Assembly (NCBI RefSeq): GCF_038502225.1
Contig: NW_027195543.1
Span: 88,501 to 152,500, forward strand
DNA: 64,000 bases
Source of the DNA: Cherax quadricarinatus
Taxonomy: Eukaryota; Arthropoda; Malacostraca; Decapoda; Parastacidae
Direction of reading: 5' to 3'
In this document: one piece after another, positions 37,830-51,594 of the stretch
How the letters are laid out: each line of letters starts with the position of its first letter
How positions within the stretch are numbered: position 1 is the first letter of the stretch
Position numbers and translations under genes: made by a program
The notes under the pieces: generated by a model
Databases searched by the model: none
The model's input: the letters and a program-made list of their open reading frames with translations, nothing else
What the model was told of the DNA's origin: nothing

Positions 37830-40800
37830 CTGTGAAGCTGCTGTGAAGCTGCTGCTGGTGCTGTGAAGCTGCTGCTGGTGCTGTGAAGCTGCTGCTGGTG
37901 CTGTGAAGCTGCTGCTGGTGCAGTGAAGCTGCTGGTGGTGCTGTGAAACTGCTGCTGGTGCTGTGCAGCTGCTGCTGGTGCTGTGATGCTGCTGCCGGTA
38001 CTGTGAAGCTGCTGCTGCAGCTGTGAAGCTGCTGCTGGTGCTGTGAAGCTGCTGCTGGTGCTGTGAAGCTGCTGCTGGTGCTGTGAAGCTGCTGCTGGTG
38101 CTGTGAAGCTGCTGCTGGTGCTGTGAAGCTGCTGCTGGTGCTGTGAAGCTGCTGCTGGTGCTGTGAAGCTGCTGCCGGTGCTGTGAAGCTGCTGCTGGTG
38201 CTGTGAAGCTGCTGCTGGTGCTGTGAAGCTGCTGCTGGTGCTGTGAAGCTGCTGCTGGTGCAGTGAAGCTGCTGGTGGTGCTGTGAAACTGCTGCTGGTG
38301 CTGTGCAGCTGCTGCTGGTGCTGTGAAGCTGCTGCCGGTACTGTGAAGCTGCTGCTGCAGCTGTGAAGCTGCTGCTGGTGCTGTGAAGCTGCTGCTGGTG
38401 CTGTGAAGCTGCTGCTGGTGCTGCAAAGCTGCTGCTGCTGCTGTGAAGCTGCTGCTGGTGCTGTGAACCTGCTGCTGGTGCTGTGAACCTGCTGCTGGTG
38501 CTGTGAAGCTACTGCTGGTGCTGTGAAGCTGCTGCTGGTGCTGTGAAGCTGCTGTTGGTGCTGTGAATCTGCTGCTGGTGCTGTGAAGCTGCTGCTGGTG
38601 CTGTGAAGCTGCTGGTGGTGCTGTGAAGCTGCTGCTGGTGCTGTGAACCTGCTGCTGGTGCTGTGAAACTGCTGCTGGTGCTGTGAACCTGCTGCTGGTG
38701 CTATGAAGCTGCTGGTGGTGCTGTGAAGCTGCTGCTGGTGCTGTGAAGCTGCTACTGGTGCTGTGAAGCTGCTGCTGGTGCTGTAAAGCTGCTACATGTG
38801 TGGTGAAGCTGCTGCTGGTACTGTGAAGCTGCTGCTTGTGCTATGAAGCTGCTGCTGGTGCTGAGAAGCTGCTGCTGGTGCTGTGAAGCTGCTGCTGGTG
38901 TTGTGAAGCTGCTGCTGGTGCTGTGAAGCTGCTGCTGGTGCTATGAAGCTGCTGCTGGTGCTGTGAAGCTGCTGCTGGTGCTGTGAAGCTGCTGCTGGTG
39001 TTGTGAAGCTGCTGCTGGTGCTGTGAAGCTGCTGCTGGTGCTATGAAGCTGCTGCTGGTGCTGTGAAGCTGCTGCTGGTGCTGTGAAGCTGCTGCTGGTG
39101 CTGTGAAGCTGCTGCTGGCGCTGTGAAGCTGCTAGTGGTGCTCTGAAGCTGCTGGTGGTGCTGTGAAGCTACTGCTGCTGCTGCTGTGAAGCTGCTGCTG
39201 GTGCTGTGAAGCTGCTGTTGGTGCTGTGAAGCTGGTGCTGGTGCTGTGAAGCTGCTGCTGATGCTGTAAAGCTGCTGCAGGTGCTGTGAAGCTGCTGCGG
39301 GTACTGTGAAGCTGCTGCTTGTGCTATGAAGCTGCTGCTGGTGCTGTGAAGCTGCTGCTGGTGCTGTGAAGCTGCTGGTGGTCCTTTGAAGCTGCTGGTG
39401 GTGCTGTGAAGCTGCTGCTGCTGCTGCTGTGAAGCTGCTGCTGGTGCTGTGAAGCTGCTGTTGGTGCTGTGAAGCTGCTGCTGGTGCTGTAAAGCTGCTG
39501 CTGCTGCTGTGAAGCTGCTGCTGGTGCTGTGAAGCTGCTGTTGGTGCTGTGAAGCTGCTGCTGGTGCTGTGAAGCTGCTGCTGGTGCTGTAAAGCTGCTG
39601 CTGGTACTGTGAAGCTGCTGCTTGTGCTATGAAGCTGCTGCTGGTGCTGTGAAGCTGCTGCTGGTGCTGTGAAGCTGCTGCTGGTGCTGTGAAGCTGCTG
39701 CTGGTGGTGCTATGAAGCTGCTGCTGGTGCTATGAAGCTGCTGCTGGTGCTGTGAAGCTGCTGCTGGTGCTTTGAAGCTGCTGGTGGTGCTGTGAAGCTG
39801 CTGCTGGTGCTGTGAAGCTGCTGGTGGTGCTGTGAAGCTGCTGCTGGTGCTGTGAAGCTGCTGCTGGTGCTGTGAAGCTGCTGCTGGTACTGTGAAGCTA
39901 CTGCTGGTGCTATGAAGCTGCTGCTGGTGCTGTGAAGCTGCTGCTGGTGCTGTGAAGCTGCTGCTGGTGCTGTGAAGCTGCTGCTGGTGCCTTGAAGCTG
40001 CTGCTGGTGCTGTGAAGCTGCTGCTGGTGCTGTGAAGCTGCTGCTGGTGCTGTGAAGCTGCTGCTGGTGCTGTGAAGCTGCTGCTGGTGCTATGAAGCTG
40101 CTGCTGGTGCTGTGAAGCTGCTGCTGGTGCTGTGAAGCTGCTGCTGGTGCTGTGAAACTGCTGGTGATGCTGTGAATCTGCTGCTGGTGCTATGAAGCTG
40201 CTGCTGGTGCTATGAAGCTGCTGCTGCTGCTGTAAAGCTGCTGCTGGTGCTGTGAAGCTGCTGCTGGTGCTGTGAAGCTGCTGCTGGTGCTGTGAAGCTG
40301 GTGCTGGTGCTGTGAAGCTGCTGCTGGTGCTATGAAGCTGCTGCTGGTGCTGTGAAGCTGCTGCTGGTGCTATGAAGCTGCTGCTGGTGCTGTGAAGCTG
40401 CTGCTGTGAAGCTGCTGCTGCTGCTGTGAAGGTGCTGCCGGTGCTGTGAAGCTGCTGCTGGTGCTATGAAGCTGCTGCTGGTGCTGTGAAGCTGCTGCTG
40501 GTGCTATGAAGCTGCTGGTGGTGCTGTGAAGCTGCTGCTGGTGCTGTGAAGCTGCTGCTGGTGCTGTGAAGCTGCTGCTGGTGCTATGAAGCTGCTGGTG
40601 ATGCTGTGAAGCTGCTGCTGGTGGTGCTATGAAGCTGCTGCTGTGAAGCTGCTGCTGCTGCTGTGAAGGTGCTGCTGGTGCTGTGAAGCTGCTGCTGTGA
40701 AGCTGCTGCTGCTGCTGTGAAGGTGCTGCTGGTGCTGTGAAGCTGCTGCTGGTGCTATGAAGCTGCTGCTGGTGCTGTGAAGCTGCTGCTGGTGCTATGA

Positions 40801-43800
40801 AGCTGCTGCTGGTGCTGTGAAGCTGCTGCTGGTGCTGTGAAGCTGCTGCTGGTGCTGTGAAGCTGCTGCTGGTGCTATGAAGCTGCTGGTGGTGCTGTGA
40901 AGCTGCTGCTGGTGGTGCTATGAAGCTGCTGCTGGTGCTATGAAGCTGCTGCTGGTGCTGTGAAGCTGCTGCTGGTGCTTTGAAGCTGCTGGTGGTGCTG
41001 TGAAGCTGCTGCTGGTGCTGTGAAGCTGCTGGTGGTGCTGTGAAGCTGCTGCTGGTGCTGTGAAGCTGCTGCTGGTGCTGTGAAGCTGCTGCTGGTGCTG
41101 TGAAGCTTCTGCTGGTGCTATGAAGCTGCTGCTGGTGCTGTGAAGCTCCTGCTGGTGCTGTGAAGCTGCTGCTGGTGCTGTGAAGCTACTGCTGGTGCTG
41201 TGAAGCTGCTGCTTGTGCTGTCAAGTTGCTGCTGGTGCTGTGAAGCTGCTGCTGGTGCTGTGAAGCTGCTGCTGGTGCTGTGAAGCTGCTGCTGGTTCTT
41301 TGAAGCTGCTGCTGGTGCTGTGAAGCTGCTGCTGGTGCTGTGAAGCTGCTGCTGGTGCTATGAAGCTGCTGCTGGTGCTGTGAAGCTGCTGCTGGTGCTG
41401 TGAAGCTGCTGCTGGTGCTGTGAAACTGCTGGTGATGCTGTGAAACTGCTGCTGGTGCTATGAAGCTGCTGCTGGTGCTATGAAGCTGCTGCTGCTGCTG
41501 TAAAGCTGCTGCTGGTGCTGTGAAGCTGCTGCTGGTGCTGTGAAGCTGCTGCTGGTGCTGTGAAGCTGGTGCTGGTGCTGTGAAGCTGCTGCTGGTGCTA
41601 TGAAGCTGGTGCTGGTGCTGTGAAGCTGCTGCTGGTGCTATGAAGCTGCTGTTGGTGCTGTGAAGCTGCTGCTGCTGCTGTGAAGCTGCTGCTGCTGCTG
41701 TGAAGCTGCTGCTGGTGCTGTGAAGCTGCTGCTGGTGCTATGAAGCTGCTGCTGGTGCTGTGAAGCTGCTGCTGGTGCTATGAAGCTGCTGCTGGTGCTG
41801 TGAAGCTGCTGCTGGTGCTGTGAAGCTGCTGCTGGTGCTGTGAAGCTGCTGCTGGTGCTGTGAAGCTGCTGCTGGTGCTATGAAGCTGCTGGTGGTGCTG
41901 TGAAGCTGCTGCTGGTGCTGTGAAGCTGCTGGTGGTGCTGTGAAGCTGCTGCTGGTGCTATGAAGCTGCTGCTGGTGCTGTGAAGCTGCTGCTGGTGCTG
42001 TGAAACTGCTGGTGATGCTGTGAAACTGCTGCTGGTGCTATGAAGCTGCTGCTGGTGCTATGAAGCTGCTGCTGCTGCTGTAAAGCCGCTGCTGGTGCTG
42101 TGAAGCTGCTGCTGGTGCTGTGAAGCTGCTGCTGGTGCTGTGAAGCTGCTGCTGGTGCTGTGAAGCTGCTGCTGGTGCTATGAAGCTGGTGCTGGTGCTG
42201 TGAAGCTGCTGCTGGTGCTATGAAGCTGCTGTTGGTGCTGTGAAGCTGCTGCTGCTGCTGTGAAGCTGCTGCTGCTGCTGTGAAGCTGCTGCTGGTGCTG
42301 TGAAGCTGCTGCTGGTGCTATGAAGCTGCTGCTGGTGCTGTGAAGCTGCTGCTGGTGCTATTAAGCTGCTGCTGGTGCTGTGAAGCTGCTGCTGGTGCTG
42401 TGAAGCTGCTGCTGGTGCTGTGAAGCTGCTGCTGGTGCTGTGAAGCTGCTGCTGGTGCTATGAAGCTGCTGGTGGTGCTGTGAAGCTGCTGCTGGTGCTC
42501 TGAAGCTGCTGGTGGTGCTGTGAAGCTGCTGCTGGTGCTATGAAGCTGCTGCTGGTGCTGTGAAGCTGCTGCTGGTGCTGTGAAACTGCTGGTGATGCTG
42601 TGAAACTGCTGCTGGTGCTATGAAGCTGCTGCTGGTGCTATGAAGCTGCTGCTGGTGCTGTGAAGCTGCTGCTGGTGCTGTGAAGCTGCTGCTGGTGCTG
42701 TGAAGCTGCTGCTGGTGCTTTGAAGCTGGTGCTGGTTCTGTGAAGCTGCTGCTGGTGCTATGAAGCTGCTGCTGGTGCTGTGAAGCTGCTGCTGGTGCTA
42801 TGAAGCTGCTGCTGGTGCTGTGAAGCTGCTCCTGGGGCTGTGAAGCTGCTGCTGGTGCTGTGAAGCTGCTGCTGGTGCTGTGAAGCTGCTGCTGGTGCTA
42901 TGAAGCTGCTGCTGGTGCTATGAAGCTGCTGCTGGTGCTCTGAAGCTGCTGCTGGTGCTATGAAGCTGCTGCTGGTGCTGTGAAGCTGCTGCTGGTGCTG
43001 TGAAGCTGCTGCTGGTGCTGTGAAGCTGCTGCTGGTGCTGTGAAGCTGCTGCTGGTGCTTTGAAGCTGGTGCTGGTTCTGTGAAGCTGGTGCTGGTGCTG
43101 TAAAGCTGCTGCTGGTGCTTTGAAGCTGGTGCTGGTTCTGTGAAGCTGCTGCTGGTGCTATGAAGCTGCTGCTGGTGCTGTGAAGCTGCTGCTGGTGCTA
43201 TGAAGCTGCTGCTGGTGCTGTGAAGCTGCTGCTGGTGCTGTGAAGCTGCTGCTGGTGCTGTGAAGCTGCTGCTGGTGCTGTGAAGCTGCTGCTGGTGCTA
43301 TGAAGCTGCTGCTGGTGCTATAAAGCTGCTGCTGGTGCTATGAAGCTGCTGCTGGTGCTGTGAAGCTGCTGCTGGTGCTGTGAAGCTGCTGCTGGTGCTG
43401 TGAAGCTGCTGCTGGTGCTGTGAAGCTGCTGATGGTGCTATGAAGCTGCTGGTGGTGCTGTGAAGCTGGTGCTGGTGCTGTAAAGCTGCTGCTGCTGCTG
43501 CTGTGAAGGAGCTACTAGTGTTTTGAAGGAGCTGTTGGTGCTGTGAAGCAGCTGCTGTGCTTTGATGTAACTCCTAGTGCTGTGAAGCAGCTGCTGGTGC
43601 TGCTAAGCAGCTGCAGGTGTTTCAAGTAGCTGCTGGTGCTGTGAGGCAGCTGTTGGAGCTATGAAGCAACTGCTGGTGCTGTGAAACAGCTTTGCTGTGA
43701 AACAGCTGTTGGTGCTGTAAAATAGCTGCCGTTGCTGTAAAGCAGCTGCTTGTGCTGTAAAGCACCTGCTGGTGCTGTAAAGCAGCTTCTGGTGCTGTGA

Positions 43801-44130
43801 AGCCGCTGTTGGTGCTGTGAAGCAGCTGCTGGTGCTGTGAAGCAGCTGCTGGTGCTGTGAAGTAGCTGCTGATGCTGTGTAGGGGGTTAAGGAACTGGTG
43901 CTGCGAGGAGTGCAGCTGCTTGTGCTGTGAAGCAGCTGCTGGTGCTGTGAAGCAGCTGCTGGAGCTGTGAAGCAGCTGCTGGTGCTGTGAAGTAGCTGCT
44001 GATGCTGTGTAGGGGGTTAAGGAACTGGTGCTGTGAGGAGTGCAGCTGTTTGTGCTGTGAAGAAGCTGCTGTCGCTACGAGGGGATGCAGCAGCTGGTGC
44101 TGTAAGAAGTGTAGCTGTGTGAGCTGTGAG
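37830..44130. repeat. 20-bp CTG-rich minisatellite, about 300 copies
   Basis: The unit is CTGTGAAGCTGCTGCTGGTG. It is uniform in length over most of the array, with occasional CTG triplet gains (near 39175, 39420 and 40400) and losses. From about 43500 units become diverged and change to GCTGTGAAGCAGCTGCTGGT. Blocks are duplicated: the AAACTGCTGGTGATG variant recurs at 41423, 42003 and 42583 (580 bp, 29 units), and the segment at 37921 recurs at 38261 (340 bp). The minus strand gives a 204-codon Gln/Ser/Ala/Thr frame (37812-38426) that is pure repeat. CTG-rich strands may form hairpins. Confidence 0.95.
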
Positions 44131-44149
44131 GTGTTTAAGAGCTGTTGAT

Positions 44150-45290
44150 GTGAGTAGTGCTAGTGGTGTCAGTAGCATAGATGTTGTCAGTAGTGCTAGT
44201 ACAGTCAGTAGTGTGGTGGTGTCAGTATTATTGATGAAGGTAATGTAGATGGTGTCAGTAGCATAGATGTTGTCAGTAGTGCTAGTACAGTCAGTAGTGT
44301 GGTGGTGTCAGTATTATTGATGAAGGTAATGTAGATGGTGTCAGTAGCATAGATGTTGTCAGTAGCGCTAGTGCAGTCAGTAGTGTGGTGGTGTCAGTAT
44401 TATTGATGAAGGTAATGTAGATGGTGTCAGTAGCATAGATGTTGTCAGTAGCGCTAGTGCAGTCAGTAGTGTGGTGGTGTCAGTATTATTGATGAAGGTA
44501 GTGTAGTTGGTGTCAGTAGCATAGATGTTGTCAGTAGTGCTAGTAGAGTCAGTAGTGTCGTGGTGTCAGTATTATTGATGACGGTAATGTAGTTGGTGTC
44601 AGTAGCGTAGATGTTGTCAGTAGTGCTAGTAGAGTCAGTAGTGTCGTGGTGTCAGTATTATTGATGACGGTAATGTAGTTGGTGTCAGTAGCGTAGATGT
44701 TGTCAGTAGTGCTAGTAGAGTCAGTAGTGTCGTGGTGTCAGTATTATTGATGACGGTAATGTAGATGGTGTCAGTAGCGTAGATGTTGTCAGTAGCGCTA
44801 GTACAGTCAGTAGTATGGTGGTGTCAGTATTATTGATGAAGGTAGAGTAGTTGGTGTCAGTAGCATAGATGTTGTCAGTAGTGCTAGTACAGTCAGTATT
44901 GTGGTGGTGTCAGTATTATTGATGAAGGTAATGTAGATGGTGTCAGTAGCGTAGATGTTGTCAGTAGTGCTAGTACAGTCAGTAGTGTCGTGGTGTCAGT
45001 ATTATTGATGACGGTAATGTAGTTGGTGTCAGTAGCGTAGATGTTGTCAGCAGTTCTAGTGCAGTCAGTTGTGTGGTGGTGTCAGTATTATTGATGAAGG
45101 TAGTGTAGATGGTGTCAGTAGCGTAGATGTTGTCAGTAGTGCTAGTACAGTCAGTAGTGTCATGGTGTCAGTATTATTGATGAAGGTAGTGTAGATGGTG
45201 TCAGTAGCGTAGATGGTGTCAGTAGTGCTAGTACAGTCAGTAGTGTGGTGGTGTCACTATTATTGATGAAGGTAATGTAGATGGTGTTAG
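44150..45290. repeat. 86-bp higher-order repeat, about 13 copies
   Basis: Each 86-bp unit is made of four segments that each begin GTCAGTA: one of 18 bp (GCATAGATGTT), one of 18 bp (GTGCTAGTACA), one of 17 bp (GTGTGGTGGT) and one of 33 bp (TTATTGATGAAGGTAATG and onward). It is therefore a higher-order repeat built from the approximately 18-bp monomer that forms the next array. Units vary at CATAG/CGTAG, GTGCTAG/GCGCTAG and GATGAAGG/GATGACGG. No reading frame of interest. Confidence 0.93.
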
Positions 45291-46654
45291 TAGTGTTGTT
45301 GGTGTCAGTAGTGCTTGTGATGTCAGTAGTGGTGGTGTCAGTAGTGGTGGTGGTGTCAGTAGTGGTAGTGGTGTCAGGAGTGCCGGTGGTGTCAGTAGTG
45401 TAAGTGGTGTCGTTATTACTGATGAAGGTATTGTAGATGGTTTTAGTAGTGTTAGTGGTGTCAGCAGTGCTGGTAGTGTCAGTAGTGCTGGTAGTGTCAG
45501 TAGTGTAAGTGGTGTCAGTATTATTGATGAAGGTAGTGTAGATGGTGTTAGTGGTGCTTGTGGTGTCAGAAGTGCTGTTGGTGTTAGTAGTGCTGGTGGT
45601 GTCAGTAGTGCTGGTGGTGTCAGTAGTGCTGGTGGTGTCAGCAGTGCTGGTGGTGTCAGTAGTGCTGGTGGTGTTATTATTGATTGTGGTGTCAGTAATG
45701 CTGGTGGTGTCAGTAGTGCTGGTGGAGTCAGTAATGCTGGTGGTGTCAGTAGTGCTGGTGGTGTCAGTAGTGCTGGTGGTGTCAGTAGTGCTGGTGGAGT
45801 CAGTAATGCTGGTGGTGTCAGTAGTGCTGGTGGTGTCAGTAGTGCTGGTGGTTTCAGTAGTGCTGGTGGTGTCATTATTGATGATAGTGTTAGTAAAGCT
45901 GGCGGTGTCAGTAGTGTTGGTGGAGTCAGTAGTGCTGGTGGTGTCAGTAGTGCTGGTGGAGTCAGTAGTGCTGGTGGTGTCAGTAGTGCTGGTGGAGTCA
46001 GTAGTGCTGGTGGTGTCAGTAGTGCTGGTGGTGTCAGTAGTGTTGGTGGAGTCAGTAGTGCTGGTGGTGTCAGTAGTGTTGGTGGAGTCAGTAGTGCTGG
46101 TGGTGTCAGTAGTGTTGGTGGAGTCAGTAGTGCTGGTGGTGTCAGTAGTGCTGGTGGAGTCAGTAGTGCTGGTGGTGTCAGTAGTGCTGGTGGTGTCAGT
46201 AGTGTTGGTGGAGTCAGTAGTGCTGGTGGTGTCAGTAGTGTTGGTGGAGTCAGTAGTGCTGGTGGTGTCAGTAGTGCTGGTGGAGTCAGTAGTGCTGGTG
46301 GTGTCAGTAGTGCTGGTGGTGTCAGTAGTGTTGGTGGAGTCAGTAGTGCTGGTGGTGTCAGTAGTGTTGGTGGAGTCAGTAGTGCTGGTGGAGTCAGTAG
46401 TGCTGGTGGTGTCAGTAGTGCTGGTGGTGTCAGTAGTGCTGGTGGAGTCAGTAGTGCTGGTGGTGTCAGTAGTGTTGGTGGAGTCAGTAGTGCTGGTGGA
46501 GTCAGTAGTGCTGGTGGTGTCAGTAGTGTTGGTGGAGTCAGTAGTGCTGGTGGAGTCAGTAGTGCTGGTGGTGTCAGTAGTGCTGGTGGTGTCAGTAGTG
46601 CTGGTGGTGTCAGTAGTGCTGGTGGTGTCAGTAGTGCTGGTGGTGTCAGTAGTG
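45284..46654. repeat. 18-bp minisatellite (GTCAGTAGTGCTGGTGGT)
   Basis: About 75 copies of GTCAGTAGTGCTGGTGGT, with GGTGGA and GTTGGTGG variants that alternate in runs. It passes without a spacer into the 29-bp array at about 46655. Val/Leu/Ser frames on the plus strand and Pro/Ala/Leu/Thr frames on the minus strand come from the 18-bp unit and are not genes. Confidence 0.95.
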
Positions 46655-49600
46655 CCCCGTCCCTGCCATCGCCTTCACACTGCCACCGTCCCTGCCATCA
46701 CTTTCACACTGCATCCATCCCTGCAAACACCTTCAGACTGACACCATCACTGCCATTACCATCACACTGCCACCATTCCTGCCATCACCTTCGCACTGCC
46801 ACCATCCCTTCCAGCACCTTCACTCTGCCACCATCCCTGCCATCACCTTCACACTGCCGTCGTCCCTGCCATCACCTTCACACTGCCACCATCCCTGCCA
46901 TCACCTTCACACTGCTACCATCACTGCCATCACCTTCACACTGCCACCATCGCTGGAATTACCTTCACACTGCCACCATCCCTGCCATCACCCTCACACT
47001 GCCGTCGTCCCTGCCATCACCTTCACACTGCCACCATCACTGCCATCACCTTCACACTGCCACCGTCCCTGCCATCACCTTCACACTGCCACCATTCCTG
47101 CCATCACCTTCACACTGCCACCGTCCCTGCCATCACCTTCACACTGCCACCATTCCTGCCATCACCTTCGCACTGCCACCATCCCTTCCAGCACCTTCAC
47201 TCTGCCACCATCCCTGCCATCACCTTCACACTGCCGTCGTCCCTGCCATCACCTTCACACTGCCACCATCCCTGCCATCGCCTTCACACTGCCAACGTCC
47301 CTGCCATCACCTTCACACTGCCACCATTCCTGCCATCACCTTCGCACTGCCACCATCCCTGCCATCACCTTCACACTGCTACCATCACTGCCATCACCCT
47401 CACACTGCCGTCGTCCCTGCCATCACCTTCACACTGCCACCATCCCTGCCATCACCTTCACACTGCTACCATCACTGCCATCACCCTCACACTGCCGTCG
47501 TCCCTGCCATCACCTTCACACTGCCACAATCCATGCCATCACCTTCACACTGCCACAATCCATGCCATCGCCTTCCCACTGCCACCGTCCCTGCCATCAC
47601 CTTCACACTGCCACCATCCCTGCCAACAATTTCACATTGCTACCATCACTGCCATCACCTTCACACTGCTACCATCCCTGCCATCACCTTCACACTGCCA
47701 CCATCCCTGCCATCACCTTCACAATGCCATCGTCCCTGACATCACCTTCACTCTGCCTCCATCGATGCCATCACCTTCACACTGCCACAATCACTGCCAT
47801 CACCTTCACACTGCCACCATCTATGCCATTACCTTCACACTGCCACCATCGCTGGAATTACCTTCACACTGCCACCAACCCTGCCATCACCTTCACACTG
47901 CCACCAACCCTGCCATCCTCTTCACACTGCCACCATCCCTACCATCACCTTCACACTGCCACCATCCTTGCCATCACCTTCACACTGCCACCATCATTGC
48001 CATCACCTTCACACTGCCACCGTCCCTGCCATCACCATCACACTGCCACAATCCTTGCCATCACCTTCACACTGCCACCATCCTTGCCATCACCTTCACA
48101 TTGCCATCGTCCCTGAAATCACCTTCACACTGCCAAAATCGACAACATCACCTTCACACTGCCACCATCCCTTCCAGCACCTTCACTCTGCCACCATCCC
48201 TGCCATCACCTTCACACTGCCGTCGTCCCTGCCATCACCTTCACACTGCCACCATCCCTGCCATCACCTTCACACTGACATCGTCCCTGACATCACCTTC
48301 ACTCTGCCTCTATCGATGCCATCACCTTCACACTGCCACAATCACTGCCATCACCTTCATACTGCCACCATCTCTGCCATCACCTTCACACAGCCACCAT
48401 CGCTGGAATTACCTTCAAACTGCCACCAACCCTGCCATTACCTTCACACTGCCACCAACCCTGCCATCACCTTCACACTGCCACCATCCCTACCATCACC
48501 TTCACACTGCCAACATCCCTGCCATCACCTTCACACTGCCACCATCCCTGCCATCACCTTCACACTGTCACCATCCCTGCTACCACCTTCACACTGTCAC
48601 CATCCCTGCCATCACCTTCACGCTCTCACTATCCCTGCCATCAACTTCACTTTGTCAATATCCCTGCCATCACCTTCACCCTGCCTCTATCGATGCCATC
48701 ACCTTCACACTGCCACAATCACTGTCATCACCTTCACACTGCCACCATCTCTGCCATCACCTTCACACTGCCACCATCGCTGGAATTACCTTCACACTGC
48801 CACCAACCTTGCCATCACCTTCTCACTGCCACCAACCCTGCCATCACCTTCACACTGCCACCATCCTTGCCATCACCTTCACACTGCCACCATCATTGCC
48901 ATCACCTTCACACTGCCACCGTCCCTGCCATCACCTCCACACTGCCACAAACCTTGCCATCACCTTCACACTGCCACAATCCTTGCCATCACCTTCACAC
49001 TGCCATCGTCCCTGAAATCACCTTCACACTGCCACCATCGACAACATCACCTTCACACTGCCACCGTCCCTGCCATCACCTTCTCACTGCCACCATCCCT
49101 ACCATCACCTTCACACTGCCACCATCTCTGCCATCACCTTCACACTGTCACCATCCCTGCCATCACCTTCACACTACCACTGTCCCTGCCATCACTTTCA
49201 TACTGCCACCGTCCCTGCCATCGCCTTCACACTGCCACCATCCCTACCATCACCTTCACACTGCCACCATCCCTGCCATCACCTTCACACTGCCACCATC
49301 CCTGCCATCACCTTCACACTACCACTGTCCCTGCCATCACCTTCACACTGCCACCATCCCTGCCATCACCTTCACACTGCCACCGTCCCTGCCATCAACT
49401 ACACTCTGTCAATATCCCTGCCATCACCTTCACTCTGTCACCATCCTTGCTACCACCTTCACACTGTCACCATCCCTGCCATCACCTTCACGCTCTCACT
49501 ATCCCTGCCATCAACTTCACTTCGTCAATATCCCTGCCATCACCTTCACACTGTCATCATCCCTGCTACCACGTTCACACTGCCACCATTCCTGCCATCA

Positions 49601-51594
49601 CCTTCACATTGCCACCATCCCTTCCAGCACCTTCACTCTGCCACCATCCCTGCCATCACCTTCACACTGCCGTCGTCCCTGCCATCCCCTTCACACTGCC
49701 ACCATCCCTGCCATCACCTTCACACTCTCACTATCCCTGCCATCACCTTCACACAGTCACCATCCCTGCCATCACCTTCACACTCTCACTATCCCTGCCA
49801 TCACCTTCACACTGTCACCATCCCTGCCATCACCTTCACACTGTCACCATCCCTGCCATCACCTTCACACTGTTACCATCCCTGCCATCACCTTCACACT
49901 CTCACTATCCCTGCCATCACCTTCACACTGTCACCATCCATGCCATCACCTTCACACTGTCACCATCCCTGCCATCACCTTCACACTCTCACTATCCCTG
50001 CCATCACCTTCACACTGTCACCATACCTGCCATCACCTTCACACTGTCACAATCCTTGCCATCACCTTCATACTGTCACCATCCGTGCCATCAACTTCAC
50101 TCTGTCAATATCCCTGCCATCACCTTCACACTGTCACCATCCCTGCCATCACCTTCACACTCTCACTATCCCTGCCATCACCTTCACACTGTCACCATCC
50201 CTGCCATCACCTTCACACTCTCACTATCCCTGCCATCACCTTCACACTGTCACCATCCCTGCCATCACCTTCACACTGTCACCATCCCTGCCATCACCTT
50301 CACACTCTCACTATCCCTGCCATCACCTTCACACTGTCACCATCCCTGCTATCACCTTCACACTCTCACTATCCCTGCCATCACCTTCACACAGTCACCA
50401 TCCCTGCCTTCACCTTCACACTCTCACTATCCCTGCCATCACCTTCACACTGTCACCATCCCTGCCATCACCTTCACACTGCCACCATCCCTGCCATCAC
50501 CTTCACACTGTCACCATCACTGCCATCACCTTCACACTCTCATTATCCCTGCCATCACCTTCACACTGTCACCATCCCTGCCATCACCTTCACACTGTCA
50601 CCATCCCTGCCATCACCTTCACACTGTCACCATCCCTGCCATCACCTTCACACTCTCACTATCCCTGCCATCACCTTCACACTGTCACCATCCCTGCCAT
50701 CACCTTCACACTGTCACCATCCCTGCCATCACCTTCACACTCTCACTATCCCTGCCATCACCTTCACACTGTCACCATACCTGCCATCACCTTCACACTC
50801 TCACTATCCCTGCCATCACCTTCACACTGTCACCATCCCTGCCATCACCTTCACACTGTCACCATCCCTGCCATCACCTTCACACTGTCACAATCCTTGC
50901 CATCACCTTCATACTGTCACCATCCGTGCCATCAACTTCACTCTGTCAATATCCCTGCCATCACCTTCACACTGTCACCATCCCTGCCATCACCTTCACA
51001 CTCTCACTATCCCTGCCATCACCTTCACACTGTCACCGTCCCTGCCATCACCTTCACACTCTCACTATCCCTGCCATCACCTTCACACTGTCACCATCCC
51101 TGCCATCACCTTCACACTGCCACCATCCCTGCCATCACCTTCACACTGTCACCATCCCTGCTATCACCTTCACACTCTCACTATCCCTGCCATCACCTTC
51201 ACACAGTCACCATCCCTGCCATCACCTTCACACTCTCACTATCCCTGCCATCACCTTCACACTGTCACCATCCCTGCCATCACCTTCACACTGCCACCAT
51301 CCCTGCCATCACCTTCACACTGTCACCATCCCTGCTATCACCTTCACACTCTCACTATCCCTGCCATCACCTTCACACAGTCACCATCCCTGCCATCACC
51401 TTCACACTCTCACTATCCCTGCCATCACCTTCACACAGTCACCATCCCTGCCATCACCTTCACACTCTCACTATCCCTGCCATCACCTTCACACTGTCAC
51501 CATCCCTGCCATCACCTTCACACTGCCACCATCCCTGCCATCACCTTCACACTGCCACCATCCCTGCCATCACCTTCACACTGCCACCGTCACA
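46655..51594. repeat. 29-bp minisatellite, about 170 copies
   Basis: The unit is CCACCATCCCTGCCATCACC plus TTCACACTG. Three subtypes dominate: TGCCACCATCC on the left half, and TGTCACCATCC and CTCACTATCC alternating in the right half (from about 49700), giving a two-unit (58-bp) rhythm there. Rare variants (TGGAATTACC, TCAACTTCACTCTG, CTGCCGTCGTCC) recur in the same order at several places, showing block duplications. The plus strand is stop-free for more than 1,200 codons (His/Pro/Ser/Thr/Leu, 29-residue period), an artefact of the repeat. Confidence 0.96.

Noticed and set aside
37812..38426. Polyglutamine-type transcription factor segment on the minus strand
   Set aside because: Only the 20-bp repeat is present, and the frame breaks at the first unit that changes length.
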